Assembly (NCBI GenBank): GCA_937951625.1 | Contig: CALFBP010000006.1 | Span: 1-64,000 of the forward strand | Source: an uncultured Thermoguttaceae bacterium | Lineage (GTDB): Bacteria; Planctomycetota; Planctomycetia; Pirellulales; Thermoguttaceae | Direction: 5' to 3' | DNA length: 64,000 bases | Part shown: positions 8,907 through 17,911 of the stretch, one piece after another | How the letters are laid out: every line of letters starts with the position of its first letter | How positions within the stretch are numbered: the first letter of the stretch is position 1 | Position numbers and translations under genes: made by a program | Notes under the pieces: generated by a model | Databases searched by the model: none | What the model was told of the DNA's origin: nothing | What the model saw: only the letters and a program-made list of their open reading frames with translations

Positions 8907-10631
8907 CTAATTGGGTTCCATCAAGGCCCTTGCGAACGCCTCGATGTCGTTATAGCTCCCCTTCCAAGTGGTATACATGGCCCCAATCAGTCCCCCCGTC
9001 CGCCGGGCGTCCTCCAACCAAGGTACAATCGCGGCCACAGGTCCATCGTAATAACCAGCGAGTATTTGCCGGTGACCTCTTTCTGCGAAGTGGGCAAGAG
9101 ACTTAGCCCTTTTGGCTGGGTTTGAGTTCCAGTTCACGATCACGATTTCCCGATCCAAACCCTCCCATGAGCCAAACCACGGCCCCTGACCGCGAACCAG
9201 ATAGTAGTAACCTGATTGGCTCGCGTTGTGGTGTGGATCGAACATATCGGACCAGACATAGATGGGCTTGCCTGGGGCTTCGCGGCGAACGATTTCCGCG
9301 CATCGAGCGACGTTGTCGGCGAGGAGCTGCGCGCACGTCTTACCGCTCTGTTGGCAGCTCGCGTCCCAGCCTTGGACGCGAATCTCGTCGTGGCTGAGCA
9401 TGAAACCGTCGGGCTGGAGATTCTTTTGGACTTGCCCCACGTGCCAGCGGAGGATCTCATAAACCTTCGGTTCCGCCATACAGCACATGACCTGTCCGGA
9501 ATGGATGATGGCCGTGTGGTAATAACTCAGCAGCACGGTTTGGCCATCGTGGATCCGGCTTCCCGGGGGAATCTTCACCACGGGTGGGTCGTGCCAGACC
9601 GAGTATTCACCGGGCCAAGGATCGCGGCCCAACTTGGGGTCTTCGACCGTGGAAAAATCTTTGCCTTCGACGAACTCGGTCGAGCCATCTTCGCTGGTCG
9701 CCTTGATCGGGGCGCCGGCGCGGCGGACCACGTTCACCAGCCCACCAGGTTCCACGCGGCAATCGTCCCACCAAATCTTGCCTCGCTTGCCACCCCAAAC
9801 CCCGAAGTAGACGTTTACCTTTCGGGCCTCGAGACTGTTGAACGTGATGTGGATTCGCTTCCAGTCTTGGGTGCGTTCGATGCGGGGTTCGTAGTGGTTC
9901 AAGACAGCGCCGTCGGGCGTGATCACCGCGATCCGCACATTGCCGGCCGCCTCAAAATCCTGGGTCTTGACTGCGGCCGAGACATGGTAGTAGCGGAACG
10001 GCTCGACCGCGACCGGCTGCGATGCCCGACCGTTGCCGTGGGGAGCGTTGCCCACTCCCATGTCCTCCATGCGCAAGGAACACTTGCCGTCGTACACGAC
10101 GTCGGTATCGATGAAGCTGACCACCCCAGGTTGATCCACAAATCCCCAACCGCGCGGCATGTCGTTGCGGTGTTCCTCGAAGCTGCCATTGGCGAGCGAC
10201 GCTGAGCGGTCGGCGGGAACGAGGCGGCCGTCTCTCGCCTGGAAGGGGGCGTTGACCACGGGCAGGCCCTCGGCGAGGTTGGGGTCGCGACTGAGCAAGT
10301 CATTGCTGTAGCCCATCGGACACACGCAGGCGATCAAGTCCAGGTGCAGACGGCGGCAGGCCTCGCGCACCCGTCGTACGTTCTCCAGATAGCGTCCCGG
10401 CAAGAGGTCCCAACGCATGAACTTGCTGTCGGCGAGCATCACGCCGTTGTAGCCCGCCTTCGCCGCACGCTCGAAAAGCTTCAAATGACGCTCCACGTTC
10501 TCGTCCACCAGCAGATTGGTCTGCACGTAGATCCAGCGATGCGCAAGCTCCGAGGCCCTGGCGCCCGTCGCCAACTGGCTCGCCACGATCCCCACAGCCA
10601 CCATCCACGATCCGATCGCCGCGTTTGGCAT
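8907..10631 (-). CDS. Secreted glycosidase-like protein, unassigned
   Basis: I do not recognise a named family. The 574-residue product begins with a signal peptide-like segment (hydrophobic to about residue 26). The N- and C-terminal parts read like a split TIM barrel: strands RWIYVQTNLLVDEN, YNGVMLADSKF, LHLDLIACVCPMGYS, then after an insertion PDGFMLSHDEIRVQGW, GKPIYVWSDMFDPHHN, EIVIVNWN and QILAGYYDG. HDE is a plausible acidic catalytic pair, as in GH20-like barrels. Residues about 145-290 look like a beta-sandwich carbohydrate-binding insertion (NGSFEEH..., WWDDCRVEPGG). It is divergent from the ceramidase-type gene, with a 316-base control region between them. A glycan-directed role is inferred. 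Confidence 0.6.
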   Translation of the reverse strand: MPNAAIGSWMVAVGIVASQLATGARASELAHRWIYVQTNLLVDENVERHLKLFERAAKAGYNGVMLADSKFMRWDLLPGRYLENVRRVREACRRLHLDLIACVCPMGYSNDLLSRDPNLAEGLPVVNAPFQARDGRLVPADRSASLANGSFEEHRNDMPRGWGFVDQPGVVSFIDTDVVYDGKCSLRMEDMGVGNAPHGNGRASQPVAVEPFRYYHVSAAVKTQDFEAAGNVRIAVITPDGAVLNHYEPRIERTQDWKRIHITFNSLEARKVNVYFGVWGGKRGKIWWDDCRVEPGGLVNVVRRAGAPIKATSEDGSTEFVEGKDFSTVEDPKLGRDPWPGEYSVWHDPPVVKIPPGSRIHDGQTVLLSYYHTAIIHSGQVMCCMAEPKVYEILRWHVGQVQKNLQPDGFMLSHDEIRVQGWDASCQQSGKTCAQLLADNVARCAEIVRREAPGKPIYVWSDMFDPHHNASQSGYYYLVRGQGPWFGSWEGLDREIVIVNWNSNPAKRAKSLAHFAERGHRQILAGYYDGPVAAIVPWLEDARRTGGLIGAMYTTWKGSYNDIEAFARALMEPN

Positions 10632-10803
10632 GATCTGGAACTCCCTCGATTGGCAATCCCAACCCGCGTGCGCCCCACGCGCGGGGTGTAAACCGGTGAT
10701 TCAGTCTTCGGTCGCAGGCGCAGCCTCCGTCAAGGCTTGCTCCCCTGTGAAACCATTATGCCCCCGAGTCGGCCGGTTGGCGAGAACGACCGCAAGAAAC
10801 CAC

Positions 10804-10825
10804 CCGAGCGGCCGCGGCCGCTCGG
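10804..10825. promoter_or_regulatory. Perfect 22-bp palindrome, candidate operator
   Basis: The two 11-base arms (first arm CCGAGCGGCCG) are exact reverse complements with no spacer. It ends 14 bases before the -35 hexamer of the rightward promoter, placing its centre about 60 bases upstream of the predicted start. It could be an activator site or a cruciform. No regulator gene lies beside it. Confidence 0.4.
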
Positions 10826-10839
10826 TGAAAGAGGAGAGC

Positions 10840-10868
10840 GTGACATTCTCTCCGCCCAAGGCTACACT
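10840..10868 (+). promoter_or_regulatory. Sigma-70-type promoter of ceramidase gene
   Basis: GTGACA at 10840-10845 and TACACT at 10863-10868 are separated by exactly 17 bases. Predicted transcription start is about 10875, giving a 73-base leader to ATG 10948. Confidence 0.5.
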
Positions 10869-10947
10869 GGCGGCCATGAGTTGAACGAATCCACGATTTC
10901 GCGGCTCGAAAGCGCGGCAACAGGCCGCATGACGCGAGGAGGAAATC

Positions 10948-12363
10948 ATGATGGGAGACAGTCGAAGCTTGCGGCCGGGCGTGCTCTTCTTGGCGTTCGG
11001 GTTATGGGGGATTGCCTTTCTGGCCAGGGGCTGGGCCGCGGAAACCGACTCCACAACGCTGGTCGGCGTGGCGAAGCTCGACATTACGCCGAGCGTGCCC
11101 GTGCAAATGTACGGGTATGCGGCGCGGAAAACGGAGTCGGAGGGGATCGCCGGCCGGTTGAAGGCCGCCGCCTTGGTGATTGGTGGCGATAGCGGCGACG
11201 GGCCTGCCGTGTTGCTCACCGTCGATTGCGGCGCCGTGCCACCGTCGTTGCGCGACCAGGTCTTCAGCCGCATTCAGGCCAAAACCAAGGTGAAACAAGA
11301 ACGATTCATGCTCTGCAATTCGCATACGCACGCAGGTCCCAACCTGGCGGGCATGGCCTCGTTCACCGGCACCGAACGGCAGCATCTTGAAAGCTATGCC
11401 CAGGAATTGACCGACAAACTCGAACGGGTCGTGCTCTCGGCCCTGGAGGCGCGGCGGCCTAGTCGACTCGATTGGACCTCCGGCTCGGTCGGTTTCGCCG
11501 CCAATCGCCGGGTGTTGAAAGACGGGAAATGGACGGGTTTCGGCGCCATGCTTGGGGCACCCGTCGACCATAGCTTGCCTTTGCTCCGCGTGAGCGACAC
11601 GCAGGGCAAGCTCCTCGCCGTGGTCGTCAACTACGCCTGCCACAACACCACGCTCCGTGGCAACTTCAAGCAGATTCACGGCGATTGGGCAGGGGCGGCG
11701 CAAGAGGCGATTGAGTCGGATCACTCGGGCGTCACGGCCCTGGTGACCATCGGCTGCGGCGCCGACGCCGATCCCCATCCTCACGGTAGTGTCGAGTTGT
11801 GTCAGCAGCACGGTCGGGCCCTGGCCGACGAGGTCAAGCGACTCCTCTCCGGACCGTTCAAGCCGATAACGCCACGCCTCGCCGCCCGCAGTGCCGTGCT
11901 CCAGCTCCCCTATGCTCCCTTGCCGCCGGTGGACGAATTGAAGCGAAGGGCGGCCAATTCTTTCCCCATTCAGCGATTGCTCGGGCAACTCGAGCGGGGT
12001 GAAAAACTGCCAACGGCCCGAGATTATTACATCACCGTCTGGACGTTCGGCGACGACCTGGCCATGGTCTTCCTGTCCGACGAGGTGGTCGTGGATTACG
12101 CCTTGCGCATGAAGCGGGAGTTCGACGGTAGCCGCCTCTGGATCTCAGCGTATGCCAATCTGGTCTCGGGCTATGTGGTGTCGGAGCGGCTGATCGGCGA
12201 GGGCGGGTACGAGGTGAATAATTCGCTGAGCGCCTTGATTTCCTACGGGCGGCCGGAGTCGGTCCAGCCCAGCGTCGAGCAACGCATCATCGATTGCGTG
12301 CGCGCGCTACTGCCCGAGGAGTTCCACAAAGCCTCCCGTGAAGACGGTGCGGCGAAGCGTTGA
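10948..12363 (+). CDS. Neutral ceramidase N-terminal-domain hydrolase
   Basis: The 471-residue product has a signal peptide (to about residue 30) and the neutral/alkaline non-lysosomal ceramidase N-terminal fold: VGVAKLDITPSVPVQMYGYA, LLTVDCGAVP, CNSHTHAGPN (His near 124 and 126, likely zinc ligands), NYACHNTTLRGN and the SxG-type VTIGCGADADPHP. True ceramidases are longer and carry a C-terminal domain; this single-domain form is common in planctomycetes and its substrate is not known, so the term describes the fold only. ATG 10948 follows AGGAGG by five bases. It has its own promoter and is followed by a Gfo/Idh/MocA gene on the same strand 105 bases on. Confidence 0.8.
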   Translation: MMGDSRSLRPGVLFLAFGLWGIAFLARGWAAETDSTTLVGVAKLDITPSVPVQMYGYAARKTESEGIAGRLKAAALVIGGDSGDGPAVLLTVDCGAVPPSLRDQVFSRIQAKTKVKQERFMLCNSHTHAGPNLAGMASFTGTERQHLESYAQELTDKLERVVLSALEARRPSRLDWTSGSVGFAANRRVLKDGKWTGFGAMLGAPVDHSLPLLRVSDTQGKLLAVVVNYACHNTTLRGNFKQIHGDWAGAAQEAIESDHSGVTALVTIGCGADADPHPHGSVELCQQHGRALADEVKRLLSGPFKPITPRLAARSAVLQLPYAPLPPVDELKRRAANSFPIQRLLGQLERGEKLPTARDYYITVWTFGDDLAMVFLSDEVVVDYALRMKREFDGSRLWISAYANLVSGYVVSERLIGEGGYEVNNSLSALISYGRPESVQPSVEQRIIDCVRALLPEEFHKASREDGAAKR

Positions 12364-12468
12364 CAGCGCGGCGAATCGACGAGCGGGGCCTTGGGCCGAC
12401 AACGGCGGGAAGTTAGAATATCCGCTGAGCAAGCCTTTCTGGAATTGCGCCAACGCGGAGCACAAGAG

Positions 12469-13899
12469 ATGTCGAGCATGACGAAGAAAATCCATCGCCG
12501 TCGATTCCTTTCCACCACGGTCGCGGGAGCCGCGGGACTGAGTTGTTTTCCCGCGCCCGCCGTGCTGGCCCACGCCGCGCCGAACACGGTCTTGGGCGTA
12601 GCGGTGATCGGCTGCGCGAATCAGGGGACGGCGAGCGTCAACGAGATCGCCAAATCCGGGGAGCGTTTCGTGGCCTTCGCCGATGTGGATGACCGACAAT
12701 ACGCCAAGGCCCAAAAGACCCTTGCCGAATATCCCGAGGTCAATTTCGACGCCATCCAGAAGTTTGCCGACTATCGCAAGATGTTCGACAAGCTCCACAA
12801 GCAGATCGACGTGGTCTTCGTGTGCGCTCCGGATCATCACCATGCCACGGCGTCGATGATCGCCATGAAGCTGGGCAAAGGCGTGTACTGCGAGAAGCCG
12901 CTGGCCCATTCGATTCACGAGTGCCGGGTGATGGCTGAGGCCGCCAAGAAGTACAACGTGGTGACGCAATTGGGCAACCAGGGCCACAGCCGGGAGGGAA
13001 TCCGGCGGTTGTGCGAGTATCTTTGGGCCGGGGCCATTGGGAACGTGACCGAGGTCCATGCCTGGGCGCCGACGGGGCGGGGCGGCGTCGGAGGACGCTT
13101 GCCGACGAAGCCCGTCCCGCCCGGCTTGCACTGGGATGAGTGGATCGGTCCGGCCGAGTACCGCGACTATCACGACGAATTGCACCCGGCCTTGTGGCGA
13201 AGCTGGTGGGAATTTGGCGATGGGTCGCTGGGCGATTGGGGGTGCCACAACCTGGATGGCCCGTTCTGGGCCTTGCAGCTCGGCCAGCCCACCAGCGCCG
13301 AGGCCATCGAACAAGTCGGCGGCAGCCAGGAGCGGTTCCCGTTGGTGAATGTCGTCCGCTGGGATTTCCCCGCTCGCGACGGCGGAAAGCTCCCGCCCGT
13401 CAAGGTCTTCTGGTACGACGGCTACCGCGCCGCCAAAACCGCCAACCCTAAGAAGGAACTGGGCGATGAGATGGAAAAATCTCAAAACCGCCCACCGATC
13501 GTCGCCGAATTGGAAAAGAAATACAACCGCAAGTTCGGCGACGGTGGGACGGTGTTCGTGGGCGACAAAGGCATCCTCGTGGCCTCGAACTACTGCGACA
13601 GCCCGCGCATCGTGCCCGAGGAGCAGCACCGCCAAACACCCGTGCCCGACAAAAAACTCCCCCGCATCAAGGGCACGCACCAGGCCGATTTTCTCCGCTC
13701 CTTCAAGGAAGGCAAGAAAGCGAGTTCCGACTTCGAATACGGCGCCGCTCTGACCGAGATGATCTACGTGGGCTTGCTGGCGATCCGCGCGGGGGTGGGA
13801 CGCAAGGTCGAGTGGGACGCCGCCAATATGTGCTGCACGAATGTGCCCGAGGTCAACCAGATCGTCAAGCGGCAATACCGCAAGGGCTGGGAACTGTAA
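12469..13899 (+). CDS. Tat-exported Gfo/Idh/MocA oxidoreductase
   Basis: This 476-residue protein has a twin-arginine signal (HRRRFLSTT plus a hydrophobic stretch to about residue 35), the Rossmann start VLGVAVIGCANQG, YCEKPLAHSIHECR with EKP, and a C-terminal substrate half with GDWGCHNLDGPFWAL, typical of the planctomycete subfamily. It likely acts in the periplasm with bound NAD(P), although cofactor supply there is unresolved for the family. ATG 12469 follows GGAG by about eight bases; ATG 12478 and the longer frame to 12391 are alternatives. It lies behind the ceramidase-type gene and may share its transcript. A 522-codon open frame on the opposite strand is a shadow. Confidence 0.87.
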   Translation: MSSMTKKIHRRRFLSTTVAGAAGLSCFPAPAVLAHAAPNTVLGVAVIGCANQGTASVNEIAKSGERFVAFADVDDRQYAKAQKTLAEYPEVNFDAIQKFADYRKMFDKLHKQIDVVFVCAPDHHHATASMIAMKLGKGVYCEKPLAHSIHECRVMAEAAKKYNVVTQLGNQGHSREGIRRLCEYLWAGAIGNVTEVHAWAPTGRGGVGGRLPTKPVPPGLHWDEWIGPAEYRDYHDELHPALWRSWWEFGDGSLGDWGCHNLDGPFWALQLGQPTSAEAIEQVGGSQERFPLVNVVRWDFPARDGGKLPPVKVFWYDGYRAAKTANPKKELGDEMEKSQNRPPIVAELEKKYNRKFGDGGTVFVGDKGILVASNYCDSPRIVPEEQHRQTPVPDKKLPRIKGTHQADFLRSFKEGKKASSDFEYGAALTEMIYVGLLAIRAGVGRKVEWDAANMCCTNVPEVNQIVKRQYRKGWEL

Positions 13900-13997
13900 C
13901 GTAGAAAGTCACGCCAGGCCGTTGTTCGAGTTTGACGCGGTACGACTTTCGAGTTTTTCTCAAGCGACGGAGCGACGCGATTTGAGTCGCGCCCAAC

Positions 13998-14819
13998 TCA
14001 GCTCGCCACGTTGGGTTGCGATTTGCTCATTTCATAGAGGAAAATCCCAGCCGCCACGCCGAGGTTGAGCGAGTCGACGTCTGGGGCCATGGGGATGGTC
14101 CAGCGTCGGTCGCACAAGGAGAGAGTGTCTTTGCCCACGCCGTAGAACTCATTTCCGAAGACCACGCCCGCTCGGGTCGACCAGTGGGCTTCGGCCAGCG
14201 GCGGTGCGTCCTTGTCCAACACGGCTGCCGATAGCTCCACACCCCAATCGCTCTTGAGCGCTGAGAGATCGCGCCGCAGGTCCTCGGAACGGACAAAGGG
14301 CACCGTCAGCACCCCGCCCATCGACACACGCAAGGCCCGACGCGAAAGCGGATCGCACGATCGGGAACCAAGGACGATGGCGTGGACGCCGAAGGCGGCC
14401 GCCGCCCGAAAGGTCAGGCCCAAGTTCTCGGGTTTGGTGACCTCGGGCAGAATCACCAGGCGGAGCCGGTCCGAGCCCTGCCGCGATGCTTGGCCTTCGA
14501 GAACGTCGTCCAACTTGGGCGACGGCGGCCGCCTGCCGACTGCTAACGCCCCGCGATGGAAGGGAAAGCCCACGATCTTCAGGAGCAAATCCTTTCGGGC
14601 CACATAGACGGGAACGCGGTCGCCGGCAAGCTGCTCGAACTCTTGAGCAAAACCCTCTTCGACCAGGATCGACTCGGTTTCGTAAGGGCTCTCCAGCAAG
14701 CGGCGGGTGAGGATGAGTCCCTCGGCCACAAAAAGGCTCTCGCCGCGCAACGTGCGGTCGCGGAGGTTGCGATAAGCCGCGATCCGTGGGTCGTCCCACG
14801 ATGTGATCAGTTCCAACAT
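13998..14819 (-). CDS. SpoU/TrmH-family RNA 2'-O-methyltransferase
   Basis: This enzyme should transfer a methyl group from SAM to a ribose 2'-OH in tRNA or rRNA. In the 273-residue product the N-terminal part is an RNA-binding substrate domain (FVAEGLILTRRLLES), and the C-terminal half is a SPOUT domain with VTKPENLGLTFRAAAAFGV, VFGNEFYGVG and IPMAPDVDSLNLGVAAGIF, the three family motifs. The exact target nucleotide cannot be read from sequence. ATG 14819 is preceded by GAGGGA at five bases, better than the longer frame to 14837. It diverges from the asparagine synthetase gene with 88 bases between starts. Confidence 0.88.
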   Translation of the reverse strand: MLELITSWDDPRIAAYRNLRDRTLRGESLFVAEGLILTRRLLESPYETESILVEEGFAQEFEQLAGDRVPVYVARKDLLLKIVGFPFHRGALAVGRRPPSPKLDDVLEGQASRQGSDRLRLVILPEVTKPENLGLTFRAAAAFGVHAIVLGSRSCDPLSRRALRVSMGGVLTVPFVRSEDLRRDLSALKSDWGVELSAAVLDKDAPPLAEAHWSTRAGVVFGNEFYGVGKDTLSLCDRRWTIPMAPDVDSLNLGVAAGIFLYEMSKSQPNVAS

Positions 14820-14894
14820 GGCGATCCCTCGCGCCATCTCCTAGGGTCAAACCAGGCCTTCGTCGATCGCCTGGGAGCCGCGGAGTCGTTCCGA

Positions 14895-14900
14895 TAGAAT
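14895..14900 (+). promoter_or_regulatory. -10 element giving leaderless asnB mRNA
   Basis: TAGAAT lies seven bases before the asnB ATG (14908), so transcription would start at or within one base of the initiation codon. The bases between, AACGCCC, contain no ribosome-binding site, which supports a leaderless transcript. No strong -35 was seen. Confidence 0.45.
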
Positions 14901-14907
14901 AACGCCC

Positions 14908-16815
14908 ATGTGCGGCATCACAGGCTTTCTAGATAACAAACATGCGAGCCAAGAGGAACTCCGCGCAATCGTCCGCCGCATGGCAGCGACGTTGGTGCAT
15001 CGCGGGCCCGACGATGAGGGCGTTTGGGCCGACGCGAGCAGCGGCATTGCCTTGGGCCATCGCCGGCTCAAGGTTCTCGACTTGTCCGAGCACGCCCAAC
15101 AACCGATGCTTTCCGCCTGCGGGCAACTCTGTCTGGTTTACAATGGAGAAATCTACAACCATGTTGCCTTGCGACGCGAACTGGAGCAACTTGGCCATCG
15201 GTTTCGCGGCCATGGGGACACCGAGGTCTTGTTGGCAGCCCTCAGCCAATGGGGCGTTCAGGAAACGTTGCCGCGGCTGGTGGGCATGTTTGCCTTCGCC
15301 GTTTGGGACCGGAAAAACCGGGTGTTGACCCTCGCGCGCGACCGCGTGGGGATCAAACCCTTGTATTACGGCTGGCAGGAGGGGTGCCTCCTCTTTGGTT
15401 CGGAGCTGAAGTCCCTCAGGGCGCATCCCAGGTTCCGCGGAGAAATCGAGCATCGTGCCGTAGGGCTTTTCCTCCGTCACAATTACATTCCCTCTCCTTG
15501 GTCGATTTACAGGGGCATCTACAAACTTCCCCCCGGGACCATGCTGCGGGTTGCACCGGGTTCGGGACTGAGCGAAGCCAAACCTCAATCCTGGTGGAAC
15601 CTTCGCGATGTAATTGAACATGGTTCCCAACGGCCTCTTCAAGGGACACCTGAAGAGGCCATGGACGAGCTGGATCGGCTGCTCCGCGAGGCCGTGGCCA
15701 GCGAAATGGAGGCCGACGTGCCGCTGGGAAGTTTCCTGTCTGGCGGCATCGACTCTTCGACCGTCGTGGCCATGATGCAAACTCAGAGTTCCCGGCCCGT
15801 CAAGACCTTCACCGTGGCGTTCGAGGAGTCCGATTACAATGAGGCCGGTTGGGCGAAGCAAGTGGCAAACCATCTCGGCACGCAACACACCGAGTTGCGC
15901 GTGACCGCCCGAGAAACCCTCGAGCAAATCCCCTCGCTCTGCACGATCTACGATGAACCTTTCGCCGATTCCTCGCAAATTCCCACCCTCTCGTTGGCGA
16001 AAGTGACCAGGCAGCACGTGACCGTCTCGCTTTCTGGCGACGGCGGCGATGAATTGTTCTGCGGGTACGATCGGTATTTTTATTTGCGAAAGCTCTGGCG
16101 TCGCGTGGCTTGGTGTCCGGCAGGCTTGCGGCGAACGGCGGCACGCTTTGTGCGCCACCTGGCCGCCATGAAACCATCCTGCACGACGGCCCGGCGTCTA
16201 CGAACGCTCGCCGCATTTCTTTCTCCCGGCACGGCGGGGGCATTCTACGTGCATTTCAACACCCATTGGCGCGAGCCAGCGGAAATCCTTTTACGCACGG
16301 AGCCGGTGGAAACACCTGCCGCGGATCTACTGACCGAGTTGGATTGCCGCGACGCGCTCGAGACGATGATGGGCTGGGACACGCAAGTTTATTTGGCCGA
16401 CGATCTGTTGGTCAAACTGGATCGTGCCAGCATGGCGGTGGGACTGGAGGCCAGAGTACCTCTCTTGGACCATCGGATCGTCGAGTTTGCTTGGAGGCTT
16501 CCGCTGTCTTTGAAAGTGCGAAAGGGCCAAACCAAGTGGATTTTGCGCCGCGTGCTAGAGCGTTACATTCCCCGGCAGTGGATCGAGCGGCCGAAGATGG
16601 GGTTCGCAATACCCCTCGGCGCGTGGTTGCGCGGGCCGCTACGCGATTGGGCCGAAGACTTGCTCGACGAGCGACGACTCCGCCGCGAGGCCATCTTCCG
16701 ACCGGAGCCTGTCCGGCAAAAGTGGCGAGAACACCTCTCCGGTCGCATCAACTGGCAGTATCTCTTGTGGGATGTGCTGGTACTTCAAAGTTGGTTGGCT
16801 GCGCAACGCGGATGA
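14908..16815 (+). CDS. asnB: Asparagine synthase (glutamine-hydrolysing)
   Basis: AsnB makes asparagine, or amidates another carboxylate, using glutamine and ATP. The 635-residue protein begins MCGITGFLD, so Cys2 is the glutaminase nucleophile. The N-terminal Ntn domain runs to about 220 (HRGPDDEG, YNGEIYNH, GDTEVL). The synthetase domain has the PP-loop SFLSGGIDSSTV near residue 275 and SLSGDGGDELFCGYDRY. The length (635) and the long C-terminus fit the amidotransferase subgroup often found in polysaccharide or exosortase loci, so a substrate other than aspartate is possible. The start has no ribosome-binding site but sits seven bases behind a TAGAAT -10 element. It is followed by ruvB, convergent, 67 bases away. 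Confidence 0.9.
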   Translation: MCGITGFLDNKHASQEELRAIVRRMAATLVHRGPDDEGVWADASSGIALGHRRLKVLDLSEHAQQPMLSACGQLCLVYNGEIYNHVALRRELEQLGHRFRGHGDTEVLLAALSQWGVQETLPRLVGMFAFAVWDRKNRVLTLARDRVGIKPLYYGWQEGCLLFGSELKSLRAHPRFRGEIEHRAVGLFLRHNYIPSPWSIYRGIYKLPPGTMLRVAPGSGLSEAKPQSWWNLRDVIEHGSQRPLQGTPEEAMDELDRLLREAVASEMEADVPLGSFLSGGIDSSTVVAMMQTQSSRPVKTFTVAFEESDYNEAGWAKQVANHLGTQHTELRVTARETLEQIPSLCTIYDEPFADSSQIPTLSLAKVTRQHVTVSLSGDGGDELFCGYDRYFYLRKLWRRVAWCPAGLRRTAARFVRHLAAMKPSCTTARRLRTLAAFLSPGTAGAFYVHFNTHWREPAEILLRTEPVETPAADLLTELDCRDALETMMGWDTQVYLADDLLVKLDRASMAVGLEARVPLLDHRIVEFAWRLPLSLKVRKGQTKWILRRVLERYIPRQWIERPKMGFAIPLGAWLRGPLRDWAEDLLDERRLRREAIFRPEPVRQKWREHLSGRINWQYLLWDVLVLQSWLAAQRG

Positions 16816-16882
16816 GCAGAGAAACAGTCGAGCCTGATCCTATTTCAGGATGCCAGCGTTGCCGACGCCGCATCAAGAAGAT

Positions 16883-17911
16883 TTAGGAAAAGAGCATCCC
16901 TTGCGATCCCGGCGGCTCAGGCGACGGCCCCAGTCCGAGGTGCTCGAACCCAGCCGCCGTGAGCTTGCGGCCTCGCGGCGTGCGGACCACGAGTTCGGAG
17001 CGCAAAAGGAAGGGTTCCACTTCGTCGATCAGCGTGTCGGGAGCGACGTTGAGAGTGTGGGCAATGGCCTCCACGCCCACGGGCCCGCCGCCGAAGACCC
17101 TGGCGATGGTCGTGAGATACTTGCGGTCCAGACTATCCAGCCCGAGGGCGTCGATCTCCTGCATGGCGAGGGCATCGCGGGCCACGGATAGGGTGATCCG
17201 GCCGTCGGCGCGGCTGATGGCGTAATCGCGGACCCAGCGGAGCCGGTTGTTGGCCAACCGTGGAGTGCCTCGACTCCGCGAAGCGATCTCCCCAGCCGCG
17301 TCGTCGTCGATCGGCACGCGGAGCTTTACCGCGTTACGACGCACGATCTCGGCCAACTCGTCCACCGTGTAAAAGTCCAAGTGTTCCCGCATCTGGAAGC
17401 GGTCCCGCAATGGGGCCGACAATAGACCGGTTCGCGTCGTGGCGCCGATCAACGTGAACGGCCGCAGCGGCATGTTGATCGTTCGGGCGTTGATCCCCTC
17501 GCCCAACGTGAGGTCGATGCGAAAATCTTCCATGGCCGGGTAGAGGAATTCTTCCACGGCCTTCTGCATCCGGTGGATCTCGTCAATAAACAACACCGAC
17601 CTCTCCTCGGCATTGGTCAGATAGGGGACGAGATCCTTGGGGGCCTTGAGCGTAGCCCCGCTACCGATCTGCAAACTTACCCCCAATTCTCGTGGGATAC
17701 AGGTGGCAAACGTGGTCTTGCCGAGGCCGGGCGGGCCGTCGAAAAGAATGTGCCCTAATGGTTCTCCCCGCTTCTTCGCCGCGTCGATCGCGATCTGGAG
17801 ACGTGCATAGACCTCGCGCTGACCGACCATCTCGCCCAAATGCTGCGGACGCAAGTCACGGTCATCGTCGACTGAAGGGGTTGGTCGGGTTAAAAGCGGC
17901 TCGCGGGCCAT
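16883..17911 (-). CDS. ruvB: Holliday junction branch migration helicase RuvB
   Basis: RuvB is the AAA+ motor that drives branch migration with RuvA. The 342-residue length is standard. Walker A is GPPGLGKT (59-66), Walker B/sensor FIDEIHRM, the arginine-finger region TTRTGLLSAPLRDRF, and the C-terminal winged helix ends LGLDSLDRKYLTTI...RTPRGRKLT. RuvA and RuvC are not in the window. The start has no obvious ribosome-binding site; a TATACT -10-like sequence lies on the minus strand about 35 bases upstream. It converges with asnB. Confidence 0.96.
   Translation of the reverse strand: MAREPLLTRPTPSVDDDRDLRPQHLGEMVGQREVYARLQIAIDAAKKRGEPLGHILFDGPPGLGKTTFATCIPRELGVSLQIGSGATLKAPKDLVPYLTNAEERSVLFIDEIHRMQKAVEEFLYPAMEDFRIDLTLGEGINARTINMPLRPFTLIGATTRTGLLSAPLRDRFQMREHLDFYTVDELAEIVRRNAVKLRVPIDDDAAGEIASRSRGTPRLANNRLRWVRDYAISRADGRITLSVARDALAMQEIDALGLDSLDRKYLTTIARVFGGGPVGVEAIAHTLNVAPDTLIDEVEPFLLRSELVVRTPRGRKLTAAGFEHLGLGPSPEPPGSQGMLFS

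Larger units (their letters stand above)
10632..10947. other. Divergent control region
   Basis: This gap lies between two divergent secreted-protein genes. It contains a perfect 22-base palindrome (10804-10825), a consensus-like promoter (10840-10868) reading right, and AGGAGG at 10937-10942 ahead of the ceramidase-type start. Confidence 0.5.

Noticed and set aside
12307-13875. 522-codon frame antisense to a Gfo/Idh/MocA gene
   Set aside because: It is a shadow of the real gene, whose signal peptide and motifs are clear on the plus strand.
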